From NCBI RefSeq assembly GCF_001457795.1, contig NZ_LN898211.1:1-64000 (forward strand): a stretch of 64,000 nt of DNA. Direction: 5' to 3'. Numbering within the stretch: position 1 is the first letter of the stretch; every line of letters starts with the position of its first letter. The notes under the pieces are model-generated. The model was not told the DNA's origin, did not search any database, and saw nothing but the letters and a program-made list of their open reading frames with translations. A program made the translations under genes and the position numbers. Shown piece after piece: positions 57,359 through 64,000 of this stretch. This DNA comes from Olsenella massiliensis. Lineage in GTDB: Bacteria > Actinomycetota > Coriobacteriia > Coriobacteriales > Atopobiaceae.

Positions 57359-58714
57359 ATGCTTCTCGTTGGGAACGGTCGCGTCATCACGCGCGACGAG
57401 GCGCTGCCGTACGTGGAGGACGGGGCGGTGCTCATCGAGGGCGACCGCATCGTCGAGCTGGGAGAGGGGGCAGAGCTCAAGGCCGCGCATCCCGAAGCCG
57501 AGTTCGTGGACGCTCGCGGGGGTGTCATCATGCCCGGGCTCATCAACTGTCACACCCACATCTACTCGGGGCTCGCCCGCGGCCTTGCCATCAAGGGCTG
57601 CAACCCCACTAACTTCCTCGAGAACCTCGAGCAGCAGTGGTGGAACATCGACCGCCACCTGACGCTTGGCGGCACGCGCGCCAGCGCGTACGTCACCGTG
57701 CTCGAGAGCATCAAAAACGGCGTCACCACGATCTTCGACCACCATGCGAGCTTCCGCGAGATACCGGGCTCCCTCTTTGCGATCAAGGACGTCTGCCAGG
57801 AGCTGGGCATCCGCGCCTGCCTGTGCTACGAGGTGTCCGACCGTGACGGCAGGCAGAAGCGCGACGAGGCGATTCGCGAGAACGGGGAGTTCGCCCGCTG
57901 GGTCGCCTCCCAGGATTCCGACATGATCGCCGCCATGTTCGGCGGGCACGCCCTCTTCACCCTCTCGGACGAGACGCTCGACAAGATGGTGGAGGAGAAC
58001 GACGGCCTCACGGGCTTTCACGTGCACGTGTGCGAGGGGCTGGACGACGTCTGGGACAGCGCGCGCAACCATGGCTGCACGTCCGTCCATCGCCTTTTGG
58101 ACCACGGCCTTTTGGGCGAGGACACCATGCTGGGCCACTGCATCCATGTGACGCCGGCCGACATGGACATCCTGGCCGCCACGCGCACCAACGTCGTGAA
58201 CAATCCGGCCTCCAACATGAACAACGCCGTCGGCTGCGCGCCGGTCCTGGAGTTCTTCAAGCGCGGCATCACGGTCGCGCTGGGCACCGACGCCTACACC
58301 CACGACATGATCGAGAGCCTCAAGTCCTTCCTGCCCATCCAGCGCCACAACAGCGGCCTGCCCAACGTGGGATGGGCACAGGCCATGACCATGCTCTTCA
58401 AGAACAACCGCGCCATGGCCGAACGGTACTTCTCGGCCAAGCCCGCCGGCAAGCCCCTGGGCGTGCTCGCCCCCGGCGCCGCGGCGGACATCGCCATCTT
58501 TGACTACAAGACCTTCACGCCCTTCTCGGACGAGAACGTCGATGGTCACATCCTGTTTGGGTTCGAGGGGCGGGGCTGCCGCACCACCATCGTCAACGGC
58601 AAGGTGCTCTACAAGGACCGCGCCTTCGTGGACGCGGACGAGGACGCGATCTGCGCCTGGTCGATGGGCGAGGCCAAGAAGCTCTGGGGGGAGCTCAACG
58701 GCCGCCAGTACTAG
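57359..58714 (+). CDS. ssnA: Putative aminohydrolase SsnA
   Basis: The 451-residue amidohydrolase-superfamily protein resembles chlorohydrolase/guanine deaminase enzymes. Metal and catalytic ligands are in NCHTHIYSGLARG, FHVHVCEG, GHCIHVTPAD and GTDAYTHDMI. SsnA is found with YgfK and selenium-type molybdenum hydroxylases and is implicated in anaerobic purine catabolism. AGGGAGGG precedes the ATG. It heads the operon ssnA-ygfK-ferredoxin-xdh. Confidence 0.93.
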   Translation: MLLVGNGRVITRDEALPYVEDGAVLIEGDRIVELGEGAELKAAHPEAEFVDARGGVIMPGLINCHTHIYSGLARGLAIKGCNPTNFLENLEQQWWNIDRHLTLGGTRASAYVTVLESIKNGVTTIFDHHASFREIPGSLFAIKDVCQELGIRACLCYEVSDRDGRQKRDEAIRENGEFARWVASQDSDMIAAMFGGHALFTLSDETLDKMVEENDGLTGFHVHVCEGLDDVWDSARNHGCTSVHRLLDHGLLGEDTMLGHCIHVTPADMDILAATRTNVVNNPASNMNNAVGCAPVLEFFKRGITVALGTDAYTHDMIESLKSFLPIQRHNSGLPNVGWAQAMTMLFKNNRAMAERYFSAKPAGKPLGVLAPGAAADIAIFDYKTFTPFSDENVDGHILFGFEGRGCRTTIVNGKVLYKDRAFVDADEDAICAWSMGEAKKLWGELNGRQY

Positions 58715-58805
58715 CCCCACCGCCTTGCCGGACGCAAGCGCGTCGCCCGCGGACGCCATAAATGCGGGGGACAACGAGGCACCATTGGTGAGGAGAGGAC
58801 CAACG

Positions 58806-61796
58806 ATGAGCGACGTCATGCGACCCATGGCCTTTGGCCACCTTATGAGCTGGATACTTGAGGAGCACGCGAGCAAGGGGACCATCTTTGGCGTGAGCGC
58901 CCTCGCGCATCCCGCTGCCGGCGCGCGCCCCATCTTTGACGAGCGCGTCGAGACCCCCTTTGGCCCCGCGGCCGGCCCCAACACGCAGCTCGCGCAGAAC
59001 ATCATCGCCTCCTACGTCTGCGGCGCGCGCTTCTTCGAGCTCAAGACCGTCCAGAGGATGGACGGCGCCGAGCTCTCCGCGTGCGTCAACAAGCCCTGCA
59101 TACTCGCGGGCGACGAGGGCTACAACTGCGAATGGTCCACGGAGCTCACCGTGGCCCAGGCGCGCGACGAGTACGTCAAGGCCTGGGTGGCCTGCAAGCT
59201 TTTGGCCCGCGAGCTTGGTCTGGGAGATCCCGACGGCTTCGTCTTCAACATGTCGGTGGGCTATGACCTCGAGGGCATCAAGACCCCCAAGATCGACGGC
59301 TACATAGACGACATGATGGACGCCTCGAAAACCGAGGCGTTCACCTCGGCCATCGCCTGGGCCAGGCGCAACCTCGGGCTCTTCTCAAAGGTTGACGAGG
59401 CCTTCGTGGACAACATCAGCCCGCGCGTCTCTCGCTCCATCACCGAGTCCACGCTGCACGGCTGCCCCCCGCAGGAGATCGAGGCCATCGCCTCCCACCT
59501 CATCGGCGAGAAGGGGCTCAACACCTATGTCAAGTGCAACCCCACGCTGCTGGGCTACGAGTACGCCCGCACCACCCTCGACTCCCTGGGCTTTGACTAC
59601 GTCGTCTTTGACGACCACCACTTCCTGGAGGACCTCCAATGGGAGGACGCGGTGCCCATGCTGCGTCGCCTGATCGCGCTGGCGGCCGAGCACGGCGTCG
59701 AGTTTGGCGTCAAGCTCACCAACACCTTCCCGGTTGACGTGACGCGCGGCGAGCTTCCCAGCGAGGAGATGTACATGTCCGGCCGCTCGCTGTGGCCCCT
59801 CACCACGAGTCTCGCCGCGCGCATCGCGCGCGAGTTTGAAGGCGCCCTGCGCATCTCGTTCTCGGGCGGTGCCGACGCCAACAACATCCGCGACCTCGTG
59901 GATGCCGGCGTGTGGCCGGTCACCATCGCCACCTCGGTTCTCAAGCCGGGCGGATACCAGCGCTTCTCGCAGGTCGCCGAGAGGCTGTCCGACATCGACG
60001 ATCGGCCCTTTGACGGCGTTGACGTCGATAAGGTCGATGCCATCGTCACCGAGGCGCTCAAGGGCCAGGCGTATCGCAAGCCCGTGAAGCCCCTGCCCGA
60101 GCGTCACGTGCGCGGCGAGCTTCCCCTGGCCGACTGCTTCATCGCGCCCTGCCGCGACACCTGTCCCATCCATCAGGACATCCCCGGCTATCTTCGCGCG
60201 GAGCAGGAGGGTCGCCACGCCGACGCGCTGAACATCATCCTCGAGCGCAATGCCCTGCCGTTCATCACGGGCACGCTCTGCCCCCACACCTGCGGAAACA
60301 GCTGCATGCGCAACTACTACGAGGGCGAGGTGAACATCCGCGCCTTCAAGCTGCGCGCCGCGACGGCCGCCTTTGACGAGGTGCTCCCCACGCTCAAGGC
60401 CCGCGGCAGCGCCCGACAGAAGGTCGCCGTCGTGGGCGCCGGCCCCGCCGGTCTCTCCGTGGCGTCGTTCCTCTCCCGTGCGGGCGTGAAGGTTGACGTC
60501 CTTGAGCGCTCCTCGAGGCCCGGCGGCATCGTGCGCAACGTCATCCCGGGCTTCCGCATCAGCGACGAGGCCATCGACAAGGACGTCAGGCTGTGCCAGG
60601 CCTACGGCGCGACCATACGCTGCGGCGTCGAGGTCACCGACGTGCGCGAGCTGCTGTCCCAGGGCTACACGGACGTCGTCGTCGCCGTGGGCGCCTGGGC
60701 GCCCGGCGCCGCGGTCGTACAGGAGGGCCCCACGCTCGACGCCCTCGAGTTCCTGGAGGCCTTCAAGCGAGATCCCTCCAGCCTCGATGTGGGCGAGGAC
60801 GTCGTCGTCGTGGGCGCCGGCAACACCGCCATGGACGTCGCCCGCGCCGCCCGGCGCGTGCCCGGGGTTAAGAACGTGCGCCTGGCGTATCGTCGCACGC
60901 GGCGCTACATGCCCGCCGACGAGGAGGAGCTGATTGAGGCCATCGCCGACGGCGTCGAGTTCATGGAGCTCCTGGCGCCTCGCCGCGTCGAGGACGGCAG
61001 GCTCCTCTGCGACGTCATGGAGCTGGGTGCCCCGGACGCGTCCGGCCGCCGCAGCACGCACGCCACGGGCCGGACGACCGTTGTGCCCGCCAGCGCCGTC
61101 ATCGCGGCGGTGGGCGAGAGGATAGACCCCACGCTCTTTGCGGCCAGCGGCATCGAGCTGGACGACAGGGGCCGCCCCCAGGTCGATGACGACCTGCGCA
61201 CCAACCTGCCGCACGTCTACGTCGCAGGCGACGCCCGCCGCGGTCCCGCGACCGTGGTGAAGGCCATCGCCGACGCCATCTCAGTGTGCCGCGCCATCTG
61301 CGGGGCGAGCTTTGAGGGGCAGGTGGAGTCCAACGTCAACCCGCGCTATCAAGAGCCGCTCGCGTCGCGCGGCGCGCTCGAGCGCGACTGCGCCGACCTT
61401 GCCACGACCCGCTGTCTGGGATGTTCCACGGTCTGCGAGGCTTGCTGCGAGGTGTGCCCCAACCGCGCGAACGTCGCCGTGGCCGTCGACGGCAGGCGCC
61501 AACGCCAGATCGTCCACGTTGACGGCATGTGCAACGAATGCGGCAACTGCGCCGTGTTCTGCCCGTACGGCGAGGGCAGGCCGTACAAGGACAAGCTCAC
61601 CGTCTTCTGGAGCCGCGAGGACTTTGATGACTCGACCAACGAGGGGTTCCTTCCCGTCGAAGGCGGCATGCTCGTGCGCCTGGACGGCGAGGAGAGAATC
61701 TATGACGTCGCGGACGAGGCCTGCGGCCTGCCCACCGACGTCAGGGACATCATCCGTGCGGTCGTGAGGGACTACCCCTTCCTGCTGGTCCGGTAG
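58806..61796 (+). CDS. ygfK: YgfK family FAD/NAD/Fe-S oxidoreductase (putative selenate reductase subunit)
   Basis: The 996-residue protein has an N-terminal dihydropyrimidine-dehydrogenase-like TIM barrel, a GltD-like region with cysteine clusters (PCRDTCPIHQDIPGY, LCPHTCGNSC), FAD- and NAD-binding motifs (VAVVGAGPAGLSVASFL, VVVVGAGNTAMDVARAARR), and C-terminal Fe-S cysteines in CLGCSTVCEACCEVCPN and CNECGNCAVFCPYG. It probably moves electrons between NAD(P)H and the xanthine-dehydrogenase-like enzyme. The selenate reductase name is historical. GAGGAGAGG precedes the ATG. Confidence 0.94.
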   Translation: MSDVMRPMAFGHLMSWILEEHASKGTIFGVSALAHPAAGARPIFDERVETPFGPAAGPNTQLAQNIIASYVCGARFFELKTVQRMDGAELSACVNKPCILAGDEGYNCEWSTELTVAQARDEYVKAWVACKLLARELGLGDPDGFVFNMSVGYDLEGIKTPKIDGYIDDMMDASKTEAFTSAIAWARRNLGLFSKVDEAFVDNISPRVSRSITESTLHGCPPQEIEAIASHLIGEKGLNTYVKCNPTLLGYEYARTTLDSLGFDYVVFDDHHFLEDLQWEDAVPMLRRLIALAAEHGVEFGVKLTNTFPVDVTRGELPSEEMYMSGRSLWPLTTSLAARIAREFEGALRISFSGGADANNIRDLVDAGVWPVTIATSVLKPGGYQRFSQVAERLSDIDDRPFDGVDVDKVDAIVTEALKGQAYRKPVKPLPERHVRGELPLADCFIAPCRDTCPIHQDIPGYLRAEQEGRHADALNIILERNALPFITGTLCPHTCGNSCMRNYYEGEVNIRAFKLRAATAAFDEVLPTLKARGSARQKVAVVGAGPAGLSVASFLSRAGVKVDVLERSSRPGGIVRNVIPGFRISDEAIDKDVRLCQAYGATIRCGVEVTDVRELLSQGYTDVVVAVGAWAPGAAVVQEGPTLDALEFLEAFKRDPSSLDVGEDVVVVGAGNTAMDVARAARRVPGVKNVRLAYRRTRRYMPADEEELIEAIADGVEFMELLAPRRVEDGRLLCDVMELGAPDASGRRSTHATGRTTVVPASAVIAAVGERIDPTLFAASGIELDDRGRPQVDDDLRTNLPHVYVAGDARRGPATVVKAIADAISVCRAICGASFEGQVESNVNPRYQEPLASRGALERDCADLATTRCLGCSTVCEACCEVCPNRANVAVAVDGRRQRQIVHVDGMCNECGNCAVFCPYGEGRPYKDKLTVFWSREDFDDSTNEGFLPVEGGMLVRLDGEERIYDVADEACGLPTDVRDIIRAVVRDYPFLLVR

Positions 61797-61885
61797 GGAT
61801 GTCGCAGGGTAACGACGACGCACGCCAGCGGGCGATGCGGCCCGACGCGGTCGCGTCGCCCGGCGCACGACGGGAGGTGGCGCGC

Positions 61886-62359
61886 ATGGCAAAAAGACGG
61901 CCCACGGTGGCCCACGTTCGCTGCTGGGGCGGGTCACGCCCTGAGGAGCGCTGCGCCGAGGGCTGCATAGGCTGCGGCGCCTGCGTGGAGGCCTGTCGGC
62001 TTCGGGCGATCGAGCTTGGCGAGAGGGGCGTCGCCCGGGTGCTGCGTGACGTCTGCGTGGGCTGCGGCCTCTGCGTGCGCGCCTGCCCGCAGGGCGTCAT
62101 CGCGCTGGCGCCTCGTGACGCGACGATTCTCCCCTTGTGCTCCAACCACGAGCCGGGCGCCGTCGCGCGCGCATCCTGCGCGTCCAGCTGCGTCGCCTGC
62201 GGCGTCTGCGAGCGCGTCTGCCCCGCTGACGCCATCCACGTCGTCAGCGAGTGCGCCACCTGCGACACGACCGCCTGCATAGCCTGCGGGCTCTGCGCCA
62301 CGCGCTGCCCGCGCGGGGTCATCCATGACGCCGACGGCCTTTTGGCGCCCGCATACTAG
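61886..62359 (+). CDS. Polyferredoxin with four Cys clusters
   Basis: The 157-residue electron carrier has repeated 4Fe-4S binding motifs: CIGCGACVEACR, CVGCGLCVRACP, CVACGVCERVCP and CIACGLCATRCP. The first lacks the usual Pro. It resembles the ferredoxin region of RnfB-like proteins without membrane anchor. The ATG preferred here has GGGAGGTGG upstream; an earlier ATG at 61799, 3 nt after the ygfK stop, is an alternative. It probably connects YgfK to the Mo-enzyme. Confidence 0.85.
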   Translation: MAKRRPTVAHVRCWGGSRPEERCAEGCIGCGACVEACRLRAIELGERGVARVLRDVCVGCGLCVRACPQGVIALAPRDATILPLCSNHEPGAVARASCASSCVACGVCERVCPADAIHVVSECATCDTTACIACGLCATRCPRGVIHDADGLLAPAY

Positions 62360-62375
62360 GAAGGAGGCGAGACGA

Positions 62376-64000
62376 TTGGGAACCTATAGCTTCCTGGTGA
62401 ACGGCGTCAGGCGCACGACCGACGAGAACAAGTCGCTCCTGCGCTTCCTTCGCGACGACCTCCGCCTGACCTCCGTCAAGGACGGGTGCTCCGAGGGCGC
62501 CTGCGGAACCTGCACCGTCGTCGTTGACGGCATCGCCACCAAGGGCTGCGTCATCACGACCAAGCTGGCGGACGGCAGGGAGGTCATGACGCCCGAGGGT
62601 CTTGACCCCGCCGAGCAGGAGGCCTTCGTCTATGCCTTCGGCGCCGTCGGCGCCGTGCAGTGCGGCTTCTGCATTCCTGGCATGGTCATGAGCGGGGCGG
62701 CCCTCATCCGTCGGAACCCCAGCCCCAGCGAGGACGACGTCAAGACCGCCATCAAGGGCAACGTGTGCCGCTGCACCGGCTACAAGAAGATCATTGAGGG
62801 CATCCTGCTCGCCGCCGCCGTGCTGAGAGGCGAGCGCCAGATTGACCCCGGCCTCGAGCGGGGCGACGACTACGGCGTGGGCACGGGGGCCTTCCGCGTG
62901 GACGTGCGCCGCAAGGTCCTGGGCTTTGGCGTCTATCCTGACGACGTCACGAGCGAGGACTACCCGGACCTGGCCTACGCCGCCGCCGTGCGCACGAAGT
63001 ATCCCCGCGCCCGCGTCCTTTCCATCGACAGCTCCAAGGCGGAGGCCCTGCCGGGCGTCCTGGGCGTCCTCAGGGCCAAGGACGTGCCGGTGAACCAGGT
63101 GGGCCACATCGTCCAGGACTGGGACGTGCTCATCGCCGAGGGAGACCTCACGCGCTGCATGGGAGATGCGATCTGCCTGGTGGTCGCCGAGGACGAGGCG
63201 ACCCTCGCCAAGGCGAGGCGCCTCGTGAAGGTGACCTACGAGGAGCTTGAGCCCGTCCGCTCCATCGATGAGGCCAAGGCGGCCGGAGCGCCCCTCATCC
63301 ACGACAGCTTCCTCGCCTTTGGCAACGTGGTCCGGCTGCATGACAACGTGTGCCAGAGTCGGCACGTCAAGCGCGGGGACGCGAAGGCCGCCCTCGCCGC
63401 CTCGGCTCACGTGGTGACGGGCAGCTTCGAGACGCCCTTCACCGAGCACGCCTTCCTTGAGCCCGAGTGCGCCGTCGCCTTTCCCTACAAGGACGGCGTG
63501 AGGATCCTCAGCACGGACCAGGGTGCGTACGACACGCGCAAGGAGGTCGCCCACATGCTGGGCTGGGACGACGAGCCCGAGCGCGTCGTGGTGCAGACCA
63601 TGCTGGTCGGGGGCGGCTTCGGCGGCAAGGAGGACGTGAGCGTCCAGCATCTCGCCGCCCTCGCGGCGCTGCGCTTTGGCCGCGCCGTGAAGTGCAAGCT
63701 CACGCGCGGGGAGTCCATCGCCTTCCATCCCAAGCGTCACGCCATGAGGGGCACCTTCACCTTGGGCTGCGACGAGAATGGCCTGCTCACGGGCCTTGAC
63801 TGCGAGATCAACTTTGACACGGGCGCGTACGCCAGCCTCTGCGGCCCCGTCCTCGAGCGCGCCTGCACGCACTCGGTGGGCCCGTACACCTATCAGAACA
63901 CCGACATCCGCGGCTACGGGTACTACACCAACAACCCGCCCGCCGGCGCGTTCAGGGGCTTTGGCGTGTGCCAGAGCGAGTTTGCCCTGGAGTGCCTCAT
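62376..64000 (+). CDS. Xanthine dehydrogenase-like molybdenum hydroxylase, partial (runs off window)
   Basis: The first 541 residues are visible. The N-terminal [2Fe-2S] domains carry DGCSEGACGTC (Cys 38, 43, 46, and 58) and CGFC (96, 99) with CRC (131, 133). A molybdopterin-binding part follows, with GGGFGGKEDVS and AGAFRGFG as pterin/Mo contacts. Fusion of the Fe-S and Mo domains without an FAD domain is typical of selenium-type Xdh proteins of the SsnA/YgfK cluster. The start is TTG behind AAGGAGG. The C-terminus, which should include the Glu catalytic region, lies outside. Confidence 0.93.
   Translation, partial: MGTYSFLVNGVRRTTDENKSLLRFLRDDLRLTSVKDGCSEGACGTCTVVVDGIATKGCVITTKLADGREVMTPEGLDPAEQEAFVYAFGAVGAVQCGFCIPGMVMSGAALIRRNPSPSEDDVKTAIKGNVCRCTGYKKIIEGILLAAAVLRGERQIDPGLERGDDYGVGTGAFRVDVRRKVLGFGVYPDDVTSEDYPDLAYAAAVRTKYPRARVLSIDSSKAEALPGVLGVLRAKDVPVNQVGHIVQDWDVLIAEGDLTRCMGDAICLVVAEDEATLAKARRLVKVTYEELEPVRSIDEAKAAGAPLIHDSFLAFGNVVRLHDNVCQSRHVKRGDAKAALAASAHVVTGSFETPFTEHAFLEPECAVAFPYKDGVRILSTDQGAYDTRKEVAHMLGWDDEPERVVVQTMLVGGGFGGKEDVSVQHLAALAALRFGRAVKCKLTRGESIAFHPKRHAMRGTFTLGCDENGLLTGLDCEINFDTGAYASLCGPVLERACTHSVGPYTYQNTDIRGYGYYTNNPPAGAFRGFGVCQSEFALECL

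Overview
The window is high-GC actinobacterial DNA (very GC-rich third codon positions, strong GC-stem terminators). The 16S/23S sequence and gene content (a short-form SerA, SecA next to RF2, a selenium-type molybdenum hydroxylase cluster) suggest the Coriobacteriia, most like Olsenella/Atopobium/Collinsella, an anaerobe of gut or oral sites. Genus is an inference; no database was searched.

Layout. 1-5.2 kb: one complete rRNA operon (16S-23S-5S, no spacer tRNA) with a strong terminator; a ~165 nt block of the 16S departs from universally conserved bases and looks like a sequence error. 5.3-13.3 kb: a large ATPase/SARP-type regulator, then secA, prfB and a YitT-family membrane protein. 13.3-19.2 kb: an L-ascorbate (ula-type) PTS operon with a divergent UlaR-like DeoR repressor, separate EIIA, EIIC and EIIB, an unrecognised beta-propeller-like protein, and UlaG lactonase. 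19.3-27.5 kb: two YhcH/YiaL proteins, a GntR-type regulator, a membrane transporter, a hydantoinase/oxoprolinase-like protein, an unrecognised HExxH protein, a PPC/DUF296 protein and a PanE-like reductase. 27.8-34.9 kb: a TIM-barrel isomerase, L-xylulokinase, L-ribulose-5-P 4-epimerase, L-xylulose-5-P 3-epimerase, small transaldolase and a transketolase split in two genes. Together these two blocks carry ascorbate or 2,3-diketo-L-gulonate carbon to D-xylulose-5-P and the pentose-phosphate pathway, but the 3-keto-L-gulonate-6-P decarboxylase (UlaD/SgbH) is not present in this window.

35-43.8 kb is housekeeping: ftsEX, RNase R, a TPR protein, smpB, a flavoredoxin-type/rubredoxin pair, a DUF1275 membrane protein, a CsbD protein and the tmRNA gene ssrA. 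Directly downstream of ssrA (43.8-45.6 kb) lies a small lower-GC island on the minus strand with an HExxH protein and small unknown proteins, a plausible remnant of a mobile element inserted at the tmRNA gene. 45.7-57 kb: patatin-like lipase, serC-serA, glmU-prs with tRNA-Gln, a peptidoglycan-binding-domain protein, a polyprenyl synthase, galE, an M20 peptidase and a YheO/PAS-type regulator. From 57.3 kb to the end is a purine/selenium-type cluster: ssnA, ygfK, a four-cluster ferredoxin and the 5' part of a fused [2Fe-2S]/molybdopterin xanthine dehydrogenase-like gene that runs off the window. This set matches gene clusters linked to labile-selenium molybdenum hydroxylases and anaerobic purine/urate breakdown in gut bacteria.

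The best candidates for undescribed biology are the HyuA/HExxH/YhcH/transporter operon, the HExxH plus small-protein island at ssrA, the beta-propeller-like gene inside the ascorbate operon, and the long inverted repeat with 18-nt tandem repeats upstream of RNase R.
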